The position numbers and the translations under genes are program-made. From positions 62,001 to 126,000 of the forward strand of contig NZ_JAAIJZ010000001.1 in assembly GCF_011752005.1 (NCBI RefSeq): a stretch of 64,000 nt of DNA, read 5' to 3'. The stretch is from Canibacter zhoujuaniae (GTDB taxonomy: Bacteria; Actinomycetota; Actinomycetes; Actinomycetales; Microbacteriaceae). The first letter of the stretch is position 1, and every line of letters starts with the position of its first letter. The notes below the pieces were generated by a model, which did no database searches, was not told the origin of the DNA, and saw only the letters and a list, made by a program, of their open reading frames with translations. This document shows, one piece after another, positions 9,028 to 17,690 of this stretch.

Positions 9028-9867
9028 TTACTTAAGTGCCGGCAGCAACGGCTGCAGCGCTTTAACAGTTTCGGCCGGGCCCGCGATTAATAGTGGCGTG
9101 CCCGGCTTACTGCTTATAACACCCGCTGCGGCTGCTCCGGTTACTGTCGCTCCTGCTTCACGTGCTATTAGTTCGGCAGCCGCGTAGTCCCAAACTTTTA
9201 AGCCTGCTTCATAGTAAGCGTCGAGGCGACCAGCTGCCAGTGCGCAGAGATCGTATGCAGCAGAGCCGGAACGACGGATATCTCGCACCCGGGGCAGCAC
9301 CTCTAAAAGAACTTCTGCCTGACGGGCTCGCTTCTTGGCGCTGTATCCAAATCCGGTTGCGATAAGGCTCTCAGACAGTGGCGCAGCCTCGTTGATCCGC
9401 AATTTTTTCCCGTTCAGAGCGGCACCCAATCCGGCCGCAGCTGAGAAGAGCTCTGCGCTGGTGGGCACATAGACGGCGCCGGCAACTGCGCGGTATCCTT
9501 CGCTGTAGCTGGTGTCGGCAACGCAGGCAGCGACACTAACGCAATAGTTCGGCTGGTTGTAGAAATAGTTGGTTGTGCCGTCAATCGGATCAAGGATCCA
9601 AGTGATGCCGGACGCGCCAGCGCGATTCGTGCCCTCTTCTCCGAGGATCGCGTCGCTGTGACGCCAGTCGCGCAACTCCGCAACAATAATCTGCTCTGCT
9701 GCTTGATCACCGAGCGTCACAATATCTACCGGTGAACTTTTAGCGGCAGCAACTGTTACGCCTTTTTCACGTAAGTTGCGGACGTGTGTGCCGGCATCAC
9801 GAGCGACACGCTCGGCGAGATTCCTTAGCTCAGTGAGGTCGGAGTATGAGAGGGCATTGAGGTTCAT
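9028..9867 (-). CDS. Inositol monophosphatase family protein (SuhB-like)
   Basis: Members of this family hydrolyse phosphate monoesters such as inositol-1-phosphate with Mg2+. The 279 residues contain the metal-binding ILGEEG near 95, WILDPIDGTTNYFY near 112-125 and KVWDYAAAELIAREAG near 225. A second family member, closer to histidinol-phosphatase, is at 55.6 kb, so this copy is more likely the general inositol or sugar-phosphate phosphatase. It is monocistronic, with only 7 bases to the convergent FKBP gene and no room for a terminator between them. Confidence 0.87.
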   Translation of the reverse strand: MNLNALSYSDLTELRNLAERVARDAGTHVRNLREKGVTVAAAKSSPVDIVTLGDQAAEQIIVAELRDWRHSDAILGEEGTNRAGASGITWILDPIDGTTNYFYNQPNYCVSVAACVADTSYSEGYRAVAGAVYVPTSAELFSAAAGLGAALNGKKLRINEAAPLSESLIATGFGYSAKKRARQAEVLLEVLPRVRDIRRSGSAAYDLCALAAGRLDAYYEAGLKVWDYAAAELIAREAGATVTGAAAAGVISSKPGTPLLIAGPAETVKALQPLLPALK

Positions 9868-9963
9868 AATTTTAAGCCTAGCGGGCGCTGGAGGGTGTCG
9901 TTTTGTTTGACTGTGTGGTGTTAAGTCAGATGCTAGTGCTAAGATTGAAAGGCTGCCGTATAA

Positions 9964-10010
9964 CGGCCGCGGTTAGAGAGAGCCGGCACAAAGGGTGACC
10001 GGCGCCGCGC
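9964..10010 (+). promoter_or_regulatory. Structured leader upstream of rpsO (possible S15 autoregulation site)
   Basis: Two nested stems lie 20-65 bases before the rpsO start: outer CGCGG (9968-9972) with CCGCG (10005-10009) and inner GCCGG (9982-9986) with CCGGC (9999-10003), separated by a one-sided bulge rich in purines. S15 is known to repress its own mRNA through different leader folds in different bacterial groups; that this is such a site is inference. Confidence 0.4.
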
Positions 10011-10030
10011 AGCAACACGAAAGGTGCCTC

Positions 10031-10300
10031 ATGTCACTTGACCCGAAGGTAAAGCAGGAAATCATTGCAGAGTACGCAACCAAGCCAGGTGACACGGGTT
10101 CACCAGAGGTGCAGGTTGCTATCCTCTCACGTCGCATTAAGGATCTCACCGAGCACCTGAAGACCCACAAGCACGACCACCACTCACGTCGCGGTTTGCT
10201 GCTGCTCGTTGGTCAGCGTCGTCGTCTGCTCGGCTACCTGCAGAAGGTAGATATCGAGCGCTACCGCAGCCTCATTGAGCGCCTCGGTCTGCGTCGATAA
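10031..10300 (+). CDS. rpsO: 30S ribosomal protein S15
   Basis: S15 binds 16S rRNA early in small-subunit assembly. The 89-residue sequence matches the family over its full length, including GDTGSPEVQVAILSRRIKDLTEHLKTH, the DHHSRRGLLLLVGQRRRLLGYL core and the C-terminal RYRSLIERLGLRR. The ATG at 10031 has GAAAGGTG upstream and gives the normal length; an upstream in-frame start would add twelve non-conserved residues. It is a single-gene unit with a leader fold before it and an intrinsic terminator after it. Confidence 0.97.
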   Translation: MSLDPKVKQEIIAEYATKPGDTGSPEVQVAILSRRIKDLTEHLKTHKHDHHSRRGLLLLVGQRRRLLGYLQKVDIERYRSLIERLGLRR

Positions 10301-10320
10301 ATTACGAGTTTTAATAATTA

Positions 10321-10358
10321 CCTCGGTTTGGTTCTTGTGAACTAAACCGAGGTTTTTT
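10321..10358 (+). terminator. Rho-independent terminator of rpsO
   Basis: The stem CCTCGGTTTGGTTC pairs with GAACTAAACCGAGG (one G-U) across a TTGT loop and is followed at once by TTTTTT, 20 bases after the rpsO stop. Confidence 0.95.
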
Positions 10359-10398
10359 ATTACCGCAATAGTTAACACCCATATTAAAACAGCAGATC

Positions 10399-10438
10399 CT
10401 TTTGCGGGGCATCGCTAAACCGCGAGACCCCGCAAAAG
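10399..10438 (-). terminator. Hairpin downstream of the NCS2 permease
   Basis: The 11-bp arms CTTTTGCGGGG (10399-10409) and CCCCGCAAAAG (10428-10438) flank an 18-base loop, 29 bases beyond the permease stop on the minus strand. The T-run is short, so termination efficiency is uncertain. Confidence 0.6.
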
Positions 10439-10466
10439 ACTGTAGTGGGTTTATAGGTCAGTAGGC

Positions 10467-11909
10467 CTAACTCAAAAGACTCTCGAGAGGCCCACGTGTG
10501 AAGAATAGGATGAACCCAGCCGCAACGATAAACAGGATTGGGTGCACCCGCTTTGCCCGGCCACCAAAGAGATTAATCAGCACGTACGAAACAAAGCCGA
10601 CACCAATGCCGTTTGCAATTGAATAGGTGAGCGGCATCGCAGCTATGGTTAGGAACGCTGGCAGTGCAACATAGAAGTCACTCCACTCAATTTCTGTCAC
10701 CTGACTCATCATCATGGTGCCAACAAGCACAAGGGCAGCCGAACCGATCTCGATCGGAACGAGAGCGGTGAGCGGGGTAAAGAATGCGGTCAAAAACAGG
10801 AGAACACCTGTGGTTATCGAAGCTAGGCCTGTGCGCGCACCCTCACCAATACCGGCAGCGCTTTCAACGAAAACAGTTGTTGAGGAGCTTGAAGTTGCGC
10901 CACCAACAACCGCGCCAACACCTTCCACGAGGAAAGCGCTTTTAATGCGCGGAAACTCGCCAGCCTGATCTTGCAGACTTGCGCCTTTCGAGAGGCCGTT
11001 CATGGTGCCGATAGCATCAAAAAAGTTGGTAAAGACCAGAGTGAAGAGCAGCATAAGCGCAGAGATTATGCCAACGCGCGCGAATGATCCGAAAACATCG
11101 ACCTGGCCAACGAGTGAGAAGTCTGGCAGGGTTACGATTGCCTCTGGCAGGGTGGGCACGCTCGACTCCCAGCCGATGCCATTGCTTTCAGGCGCATATT
11201 TTGAACCGATGGGGCTGATCGCCTCAAAAATAATTGATGCAATCGTGCCAATGACCAGAGCTATCAGAATAGCGCCGTTAACGCGACGGGCAACCAGCAC
11301 CCCAGCGAGGATCAGGGTGAGCACAAAAATGACGGTTGGTGGGGATACGATCGAGCCGTCAGTTCCAAGCTGTACCGGTGGGCCGCCCGGGGTGCGGGTG
11401 ACGAACCCGGCGTTTACAAACCCGATAAAAGCGATGAAGAAACCAATCGCAACGCTGATTGCAGCCTTTAGTGAGGCGGGTACTGCGCGGTAGATAGCCA
11501 GACGTGCGCCGGTCGCCCCTAGTAGGCAGATCACTAGGCCGTTAATAACAACGATGCCCATCGCCTCCTGCCAGGTGACAAGGCCCACAACATTTACTGC
11601 GAGGAATGAATTCATGCCGAGTCCGGCGGCAAAAGCAAACGGTAGGCGAGCGATAACGCCAAACAAAATGCTCATGAAGCCCGCTGCGAGGCTGGTGGCC
11701 GCGCCCACGAGCGCGGGGTCGAGTATCTGCCCGGCGATGTCTTCTTTGCCGCCGAGAATGATTGGGTTTAGCACCACGATGTAGGCCATCGCGAAGAAGG
11801 TGACGACGCCACCGCGGATTTCTTTACCGACGGTTGAGCCGCGCTTAGTGATCTCGAAGAATTTATCCAGTGCCGAGAGATTTCCGGCGGTTTTTGCTGT
11901 GCTTGTCAC
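10467..11909 (-). CDS. NCS2 family purine permease (AzgA/PbuG-like)
   Basis: This membrane protein imports a purine base, most likely guanine, hypoxanthine or adenine, with protons. About twelve hydrophobic helices are visible. The start region LDKFFEITKRGSTVGKEIRGGVVTFFAMAYIVVLNP is the hallmark of the AzgA branch, and FDAIGTMNGLSKGASL and GVGAVVGGATSSSSTTVFVESAAG are the substrate-site helices. I place the start at the GTG at 11909, since TGAGG lies upstream and 25 extra residues of a longer frame look untranslated. The leader contains two hairpins. Substrate choice within the branch cannot be read from sequence. Confidence 0.9.
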   Translation of the reverse strand: MTSTAKTAGNLSALDKFFEITKRGSTVGKEIRGGVVTFFAMAYIVVLNPIILGGKEDIAGQILDPALVGAATSLAAGFMSILFGVIARLPFAFAAGLGMNSFLAVNVVGLVTWQEAMGIVVINGLVICLLGATGARLAIYRAVPASLKAAISVAIGFFIAFIGFVNAGFVTRTPGGPPVQLGTDGSIVSPPTVIFVLTLILAGVLVARRVNGAILIALVIGTIASIIFEAISPIGSKYAPESNGIGWESSVPTLPEAIVTLPDFSLVGQVDVFGSFARVGIISALMLLFTLVFTNFFDAIGTMNGLSKGASLQDQAGEFPRIKSAFLVEGVGAVVGGATSSSSTTVFVESAAGIGEGARTGLASITTGVLLFLTAFFTPLTALVPIEIGSAALVLVGTMMMSQVTEIEWSDFYVALPAFLTIAAMPLTYSIANGIGVGFVSYVLINLFGGRAKRVHPILFIVAAGFILFFTRGPLESLLS

Positions 11910-11936
11910 AGGAGTGATGTTCCTCAGGTGTATTGG

Positions 11937-12026
11937 ACAGGGACCGCCTCCCTGCGAATTTGCTGAAAGGCTAATTTCTATCATAGGTCACGATATCCCT
12001 CCACAGCACGGTGGTGAGGGAGGGAT
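11937..12026 (-). promoter_or_regulatory. Two hairpins in the leader of the NCS2 permease gene
   Basis: Reading the minus strand, ATCCCTCC (12026-12019) pairs with GGAGGGAT (12002-11995) across a 16-base loop, and CAGGGA (11954-11949) pairs with TCCCTG (11943-11938) across five bases, the latter 28 bases before the start. The layout resembles a structured 5' leader, but the purine riboswitch core is not recognisable. Confidence 0.35.
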
Positions 12027-12074
12027 CGCGGGGCAGGATTTTTCGATCAGAGCTTCTGCGCAGGTTTAAACGAA

Positions 12075-12108
12075 AGTGCCTCGGGAAGAAAAATCTTCCC
12101 GAGGCACT
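12075..12108 (-). terminator. Terminator of the Lrp-aminotransferase operon
   Basis: A perfect 15-bp stem AGTGCCTCGGGAAGA / TCTTCCCGAGGCACT with a four-base loop lies 33 bases after the aminotransferase stop and is followed by TTTCG on the minus strand. Confidence 0.88.
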
Positions 12109-12140
12109 GCAACGCTAACTATTAATTAACTAGCTATAGC

Positions 12141-13535
12141 TTAGAGCTGCTTCGATGCGTCCTTCAGAACTGAACGCAGGATGCCGCCGATTTCTTCGAA
12201 CTCTGCTGGGCCGATAGTTAGCGGTGGTGCGAGCTGGATTACCGGGTCTCCACGGTCGTCAGCACGGCAGTAGAGGCCGGCATCCCACAGGTGCGGTGAC
12301 AGGTAGTCACGCAGCAAGCGGTTTGACTCTTCCTCGTTAAAGGTTTCCTTGGTGGTCTTGTCTTTCACAAGCTCGATACCAAAGAAGTAGCCCTCACCGC
12401 GCACGTCACCAACGATATCGATGTCGAGCAGCTTCTCAAGCTCCTTGCGGAACAGTGGGCTGTTCTCAACAACGCGCTCGTTAAGCTTCTCTTCCTCAAA
12501 AATGTCGAGGTTTTCGAGCGCCGCAGCACACGATACTGGGTGACCAGCAAAAGTGAAGCCGTGGTAGAAGGTGTTGTCAGTGTTGTTGAACGGTTCGTAG
12601 ATACGATCGCTCACGATTACTGCACCGAGTGGTGCATAACCTGAGGTGATGCCCTTCGCGCTGGTAATGATGTCTGGGGTGTATCCCAGTGCATTACATG
12701 CGAAGAAGTCACCGATGCGGCCGTAAGCACAGATTACCTCGTCACTGACGAGCAGCACATCGTACTGATCGCAGATTTCACGGACACGCTTGAAGTATCC
12801 CGGTGGTGGTGGGAAGCAGCCACCTGAGTTCTGTACCGGCTCCAGGAAGACAGCAGCAACTGTCTCAGGGCCCTCAAACTCAATCGCTTCAGCGATACGG
12901 TTTGCAGCCCACTCACCGAACTCTTCGATGTTTTCACTTGGAGCACCCATTTCAGCGGCGCGGTAGAAGTTGGTGTTCGGTGCACGGTGACCACCCGGAG
13001 TCAGCGGCTCGTAGAACTTCTTCATATCTGGAATACCGGTGATAGCAAGTGCGCCCTGTGGGGTGCCGTGGTAGGCAACCGAACGTGAGATCACCTTATG
13101 CTTCATTGGCTTGCCCTGCAGCTTGAAGTAGTGCTTGGCAAGCTTGAAGGCAGTCTCAACGGCTTCGCCACCGCCGGTGGTGAAGAAGACGCGGTTGAGA
13201 TCACCTGGTGCGTAGCCAGCCAGACGCTCTGCAAGCTCAATTGCTGCAGGGTGTGCGTATGACCAGAGTGGCATGTAGTCAAGTGCCTTCATCTGCTTCG
13301 CTGCTGCTTCAACGATGCGATCACGGCCGTGGCCAGCATTCACAACGAACAGACCTGCTAGGCCGTCAATGTACTGCTTGCCGGCAGCATCGTAGATGTG
13401 GTGTCCCTCACCGCGGGTGATTACCGGGATGCCGTCGTTCAGCACCTTGCGTGAGGTGAAGTGTGGCCAGAGATGTTTGCCAGCACTCTCCTGTAGGGCA
13501 GCTACGTTTACTGCTGCGTTTGGATCAAAAGACAT
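12141..13535 (-). CDS. Class III pyridoxal-phosphate aminotransferase
   Basis: This enzyme moves an amino group from an omega-amino acid, polyamine or amine to pyruvate or 2-oxoglutarate. The 464 residues match class III: GHHIYDAAGKQYIDGLAGLFVVNAGHG at the N-terminus, TTGGGEAVETAFKLAKHYF near 120, LLVSDEVICAYGRIGDFF near 260 and the cofactor lysine in ITSAKGITSGYAPLGAV near 290. It starts 2 bases after the stop of an Lrp-type regulator and shares its operon, which suggests control by an amino acid. Candidates are beta-alanine, GABA or putrescine-pyruvate transaminase; I cannot choose among them. Confidence 0.88.
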   Translation of the reverse strand: MSFDPNAAVNVAALQESAGKHLWPHFTSRKVLNDGIPVITRGEGHHIYDAAGKQYIDGLAGLFVVNAGHGRDRIVEAAAKQMKALDYMPLWSYAHPAAIELAERLAGYAPGDLNRVFFTTGGGEAVETAFKLAKHYFKLQGKPMKHKVISRSVAYHGTPQGALAITGIPDMKKFYEPLTPGGHRAPNTNFYRAAEMGAPSENIEEFGEWAANRIAEAIEFEGPETVAAVFLEPVQNSGGCFPPPPGYFKRVREICDQYDVLLVSDEVICAYGRIGDFFACNALGYTPDIITSAKGITSGYAPLGAVIVSDRIYEPFNNTDNTFYHGFTFAGHPVSCAAALENLDIFEEEKLNERVVENSPLFRKELEKLLDIDIVGDVRGEGYFFGIELVKDKTTKETFNEEESNRLLRDYLSPHLWDAGLYCRADDRGDPVIQLAPPLTIGPAEFEEIGGILRSVLKDASKQL

Positions 13536-13537
13536 GG

Positions 13538-14002
13538 TTATCGTGTTCCCCAGTCGTATTTCTGTTTCTTAATTGCCAGATACATAAATGTTTCTGTCTC
13601 AGCAACGCCCTCGACTGCACGGATTTTGCCGTTCAGTACTTCAATGAGGTCGTTGTCGTCCTCGCAGACCACTTCAATCATGATGTCAAAGCCGCCCGCC
13701 ACCATTACGAGGTAGGAGACTTCTGGCATGTCTGCGAGTGTCTCAGCGACAGTTCTAATGTCGCCCGAGACGCGCACCCCGATCATCGCCAAACGATTAA
13801 AGCCCAGTCGCATAGGATCTGTCACTCCAACTATCTGCGCGATTCCGGAGTCTGTGAGCTTCTGCACGCGCTGACGCACGGCAGCCTCGCTAAGTCCCAC
13901 AACCTTAGCGATTTCAGCATAGCTTTTGCGACCATCGAGCTGCAGTTGCTCGATAATCTGCTTTGAAATCCCATCTAAGGTGGGGGCTTGCTTGGTGTTC
14001 AC
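13538..14002 (-). CDS. Lrp/AsnC family transcriptional regulator
   Basis: This is a feast-famine type regulator with an N-terminal helix-turn-helix (LDGISKQIIEQLQLDGRKSYAEIAKVVGLSEAAVRQRVQKL) and a C-terminal RAM ligand-binding domain (VRVSGDIRTVAETLADMPEVSYLVMVAGGFDIMIEVVCEDDNDL). The GTG at 14002 gives the usual length of about 155 residues; another in-frame GTG at 14038 would add twelve residues and neither has a good ribosome-binding site, so leaderless translation is possible. It is directly upstream of the aminotransferase and is expected to control it in response to an amino acid (inference). Confidence 0.88.
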   Translation of the reverse strand: MNTKQAPTLDGISKQIIEQLQLDGRKSYAEIAKVVGLSEAAVRQRVQKLTDSGIAQIVGVTDPMRLGFNRLAMIGVRVSGDIRTVAETLADMPEVSYLVMVAGGFDIMIEVVCEDDNDLIEVLNGKIRAVEGVAETETFMYLAIKKQKYDWGTR

Positions 14003-14134
14003 ACTCCGATTCTGACATATGTTTCTGGGAAATTCCACTTATTCCGAATTTAAAACGCAAAAACACAAACGTTTTTAGTCGTTAGATACTTTTGTGCGGT
14101 GACCCAGTTGCCCTCAGCTACACTAATAGGCAGT

Positions 14135-15253
14135 ATGGCTGATTTTGAATTTAGCGCCCGTATTAGAGCGGCACGGCAAACCTTCGCCGACATTGCATCG
14201 GTTTCTGATATGGGAGCGCTCGCATCACAGATTGCTGATCTCGAACAGCAGGCCGCCGCGCCAGACCTCTGGGATGATCCAGAGGCGGCGCAGCAGGTGA
14301 CCAGCCAGCTCTCCTATACAAAAACCAAACTCGATAAGCTCCGGCAGCTTGAGAGCCGTCTTGACGATCTTGAGGTGCTGCTCGAACTGGCCGATGAGAG
14401 CAACACAACAGAAGCGGCAGCGCTTGCAAAAGAGGCGGAGGCTGAACTTAAAGCTATTGAGACAGTAATTGCTGACCTTGAGGTGCAGACGCTGCTCTCT
14501 GGCGAATACGATGAATATCCGGCAGTGGTCACGATCCGCTCCGGTGTTGGTGGCGATGATGCAACGGATTTTGCCGAGATGATGCTGCGCATGTATTTAC
14601 GCTGGGCTGAGCAGCACGGATACCAGACAAAAGTGCTGGACACCAGTTACGCCGAAGGGGCGGGCATTAAGTCAGCAACTTTCGAAGTGGACGCCCCCTA
14701 TGCTTTCGGAACACTGTCCGTTGAAGCGGGCACTCACCGATTGGCGCGTATTAGTCCTTTCGGATCGGCGGACAAACGCCAAACCAGCTTTGCTGGCGTG
14801 GAGGTTATTCCGCTTATGGAGGAAGCGACAACAGTTGAGGTTCCTGAGAGCGATATCCGGGTGGATGTTTTTCGCTCCTCAGGCCCCGGCGGGCAGTCGG
14901 TTAACACAACCGACTCTGCTGTGCGGATCACGCACCTGCCAACCGGCATAGTGGTTTCGATGCAGAATGAAAAGTCGCAGATTCAGAACCGCGCCGCTGC
15001 AATGCGAGTGCTGCAGAACCGCCTGTTGCTGCTGCAGCGGGAAGAAGAGGCAGCAAAAAAGAAAGAGCTTGCTGGCTCTGTGACAGCTAGCTGGGGAGAC
15101 CAGATTCGCTCCTATTTCTTGTACGGTCAGCAGCTGGTCAAAGATCTGCGCACCGGATACGAGTCTTCGCAGCCCGATGCTGTGTTTAACGGTGACCTTG
15201 ACGGTTTTATTGCAGCCGGTATTAGATGGCGTTCGATGCAAGCAAATTCCTGA
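14135..15253 (+). CDS. prfB: Peptide chain release factor 2
   Basis: RF2 ends translation at UGA and UAA. The 372-residue protein carries the codon-recognition tripeptide SPF in RLARISPFGSADKRQTSF and the catalytic GGQ in SSGPGGQSVNTTDSAVRITH. The reading frame is continuous from ATG at 14135; the programmed frameshift found in many bacterial prfB genes is absent. It starts the conserved actinobacterial cluster prfB-ftsE-ftsX-smpB. Confidence 0.96.
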   Translation: MADFEFSARIRAARQTFADIASVSDMGALASQIADLEQQAAAPDLWDDPEAAQQVTSQLSYTKTKLDKLRQLESRLDDLEVLLELADESNTTEAAALAKEAEAELKAIETVIADLEVQTLLSGEYDEYPAVVTIRSGVGGDDATDFAEMMLRMYLRWAEQHGYQTKVLDTSYAEGAGIKSATFEVDAPYAFGTLSVEAGTHRLARISPFGSADKRQTSFAGVEVIPLMEEATTVEVPESDIRVDVFRSSGPGGQSVNTTDSAVRITHLPTGIVVSMQNEKSQIQNRAAAMRVLQNRLLLLQREEEAAKKKELAGSVTASWGDQIRSYFLYGQQLVKDLRTGYESSQPDAVFNGDLDGFIAAGIRWRSMQANS

Positions 15254-15318
15254 GAATCAGTAGGTTCTGGGCGTGCCGAGGCTTAATCTGCCGACCCTCC
15301 GCGTAACGTTAAGAGACC

Positions 15319-16299
15319 ATGATTACTTTCGATAATGTCACTAAGCGCTACCGCGGCAACAGTAGCCCAGCGCTCGATAGTGTGTCTCTGCAGGTAGACC
15401 GCGGCGAGTTTGTGTTCATCGTGGGTGCCTCCGGCTCGGGCAAATCGAGCTGCTTGCAGCTAATACTGCGAGAGTCGCGTGCAAGCGAAGGTAAGGTGCA
15501 CGTGCTCGGGCACGATCTGAACAAGATCTCGACCCGGAAAGTGCCTTTTTTTAGACGCAATCTCGGCACTGTATTTCAGGATTTTCGCCTGCTTCAAAAT
15601 AAGAGCGTTTACGAAAACGTTGCGTTTTCGCTGCAGGTGATTGGAAAGTCGCGGGGCTACATCCAAGAGGCTGTTCCCGATGTGCTTGAAATGGTGGGCC
15701 TAGGCGGTAAGGGTAAACGCTACCCGCATGAGCTGTCGGGCGGTGAGCAGCAGCGTGTTGCGATTGCGCGCGCAATTGTGAATAAGCCCGCGATCCTCCT
15801 CGCTGATGAGCCAACCGGAAACCTTGATCCGGCAACCAGCCTCGGTATTATGCAGTTGCTGCAGGCGATCAATGCTGCAGGGACAACAGTTGTTATGGCA
15901 ACTCACGAAGCGACCTTCGTGGACATTATGAAACAGCGTGTTATCGAGCTTGCCAACGGAGTTGTTGTGCGTGATGAACAGGGCGGCGGATACGGCGAAA
16001 CTGCCTCTATCCCGATCGAGGATCTGCGCAAAGCTGGTCTGCGTGTGGCGCCGCAGACAGCTGCAGTAGAAACCGTTCAGCTTGCCCCGCCAGCTGTTGC
16101 CGAGCAGGCGCCAGTAGCGCAGCCGGTTGCGCCTGAGATAGCCGAACCCGATCTAACAGTAATTGACGCTGTCAGCGCAGAGCCAACACCGCCAGCACCG
16201 CCTGTGGAGCCGGTTGAGCCGGTGATTGAACCCGGAGTTGCAGAGCGTCTGGGGCTTGCGCAGCGAAACAACGACGACGAGGTGGGGCCGGTCCGATGA
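15319..16299 (+). CDS. ftsE: Cell division ATP-binding protein FtsE with a long C-terminal extension
   Basis: FtsE powers the FtsEX complex, which activates peptidoglycan hydrolases at the septum. Residues 1-222 are a standard FtsE ATPase: Walker A GASGSGKSS (36-44), signature LSGGEQQRVAIARA and Walker B LLADEPTGNLDP. Ordinary FtsE stops near 230 residues, but here another 100 residues rich in Ala, Pro, Val and Glu follow (for example EQAPVAQPVAPEIAEPD), probably disordered. The extension ends just where ftsX begins, with a 4-bp ATGA overlap. Similar tails are known from some Actinobacteria; their role is not established to my knowledge. Confidence 0.95.
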   Translation: MITFDNVTKRYRGNSSPALDSVSLQVDRGEFVFIVGASGSGKSSCLQLILRESRASEGKVHVLGHDLNKISTRKVPFFRRNLGTVFQDFRLLQNKSVYENVAFSLQVIGKSRGYIQEAVPDVLEMVGLGGKGKRYPHELSGGEQQRVAIARAIVNKPAILLADEPTGNLDPATSLGIMQLLQAINAAGTTVVMATHEATFVDIMKQRVIELANGVVVRDEQGGGYGETASIPIEDLRKAGLRVAPQTAAVETVQLAPPAVAEQAPVAQPVAPEIAEPDLTVIDAVSAEPTPPAPPVEPVEPVIEPGVAERLGLAQRNNDDEVGPVR

Positions 16300-17210
16300 G
16301 ATTCTCTTTTGTTATGGGCGAAGTGTTTCGTGGCTTGCGCCGCAACATCTCAGTTGTTGTGTCTGTCATTTTGGTGACTTTCGTATCGCTCACCTTCGTG
16401 GGGGCGGCAATTTTGATGCAGCTGCAGGTGCAGCAGATGAAAACCTTCTGGTATGACCGGGCGCAGGTCGCAATCTATATGTGCACCGACTTTGATGAAT
16501 CTGCAACCTGTGCTGGCGCCGATGCGAACGAAGAGCAGCTTGCGGCGGTTACAAATGCGCTCGAGTCTGACAGTCTTGCGCCGTATGTTGAAGACTATTT
16601 CTTTGTCGATCACAATGCCGCATACGAAGAGTTTGTGAAGCAGTTTAAGGGCAATCCGATCGTAGAGATAACCCGCCCGGAACAGTTAAACCAAACGTAT
16701 TGGGTGAAACTAAAGAATCCTTCACAGTCTGAAATTCTGGTAGAAACCTTCTCCGGGATTCCTGGTGTGCAGAGTGTTTCTGATCAGCGGAGTCTCCTTG
16801 ACCGCATATTTTTGTTCCTGGGTGTTGCAAGCTACTCAGCTGTTGCGATCGCGGGTCTAATGTTGGTTGCGGCTGTGCTGTTGATCTCAACCACGATCCG
16901 ACTGTCAGCCTTTAGCCGCCGGCGTGAAATTGGCATCATGCGTTTGGTGGGTGCTTCTAACCGCTTTATTCAAACCCCGTTTATTCTTGAGGGGGTTTTT
17001 GCTGCGGTTATCGGAGCGGTGCTTGCCGGCGCAGCAACTCTCGGAATAGTGAAGTTCTTTGTGCAAGACTTCCTCGTGACTCAGGTGCCGTTCACAAGCT
17101 ACATCAGTCTTGAACAGGCTTTCATAGTGCCACCGATTCTGTTGGTGGTTGGTATTATTCTGTCTGCCGCAGCCGCCAAAGTCGCGATTACAAGATATTT
17201 GAGGGTTTAA
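16296..17210 (+). CDS. ftsX: Cell division protein FtsX
   Basis: FtsX is the membrane half of FtsEX and transmits ATPase-driven movement to extracellular wall hydrolases. The 304 residues show one helix near 20-45, an extracellular domain of about 120 residues (with two Cys in ICTDF..ATCAG-type spacing near 65-72, probably a disulfide) and three C-terminal helices in the typical FtsX arrangement (SAFSRRREIGIMRLVGASNRFI between helices 2 and 3). It overlaps ftsE by 4 bp and its stop touches the smpB ATG. Confidence 0.95.
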   Translation: MRFSFVMGEVFRGLRRNISVVVSVILVTFVSLTFVGAAILMQLQVQQMKTFWYDRAQVAIYMCTDFDESATCAGADANEEQLAAVTNALESDSLAPYVEDYFFVDHNAAYEEFVKQFKGNPIVEITRPEQLNQTYWVKLKNPSQSEILVETFSGIPGVQSVSDQRSLLDRIFLFLGVASYSAVAIAGLMLVAAVLLISTTIRLSAFSRRREIGIMRLVGASNRFIQTPFILEGVFAAVIGAVLAGAATLGIVKFFVQDFLVTQVPFTSYISLEQAFIVPPILLVVGIILSAAAAKVAITRYLRV

Positions 17211-17690
17211 ATGTCAAAGCAGGCTAACGGCGAGCAGCTCATCGCCTCAAATAAGCGAGCTCGGCATGACTATCACATTCTCGACACATATGAGGCGGGT
17301 GTTGTGTTGACAGGCAGCGAGGTGAAGTCGCTGCGAGAGGGTCGCGCATCTCTCAACGAGGCGTTCTGCTTTATTGAAGCTGGTGAGGCGTGGCTCGAAC
17401 ACGCGTATATTCCTGAATACATTAACGGCACATGGACAAACCATGCACCGCGCCGCAAACGCAAGTTACTGCTGCACCGGCAGCAGATTGACAAACTATT
17501 TTCGAAGACTCGCGACGGCGGAGTGACGATTGTGCCGCTCAAGATTTACTTCCTGGACGGGCGAGTGAAGGTGGAGATAGCGCTCGCGCGAGGCAAGCGG
17601 GAGTACGATAAACGGCAGACACTCCGTGAAAAACAGGATAAGCGCGAAGCAGAGCGCGCAATGCGGCAGCGCAATAGACTGGGGGAGTGA
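17211..17690 (+). CDS. smpB: SsrA-binding protein SmpB
   Basis: SmpB brings tmRNA to stalled ribosomes for trans-translation. The 159 residues match the family end to end: NKRARHDYHILDTYEAGVVLTGSEVKSLREGRASL, AYIPEY, HAPRRKRKLLLHRQQI and the basic tail KREYDKRQTLREKQDKREAERAMRQR that enters the decoding site. The ATG follows the ftsX stop with no gap. Its RNA partner lies elsewhere, at 37.2-37.6 kb, rather than directly downstream as in some genomes. Confidence 0.97.
   Translation: MSKQANGEQLIASNKRARHDYHILDTYEAGVVLTGSEVKSLREGRASLNEAFCFIEAGEAWLEHAYIPEYINGTWTNHAPRRKRKLLLHRQQIDKLFSKTRDGGVTIVPLKIYFLDGRVKVEIALARGKREYDKRQTLREKQDKREAERAMRQRNRLGE

Noticed and set aside
14135..14300. Possible programmed frameshift in prfB
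   Set aside because: The reading frame is continuous from the ATG with no in-frame UGA or CUUU slip site.
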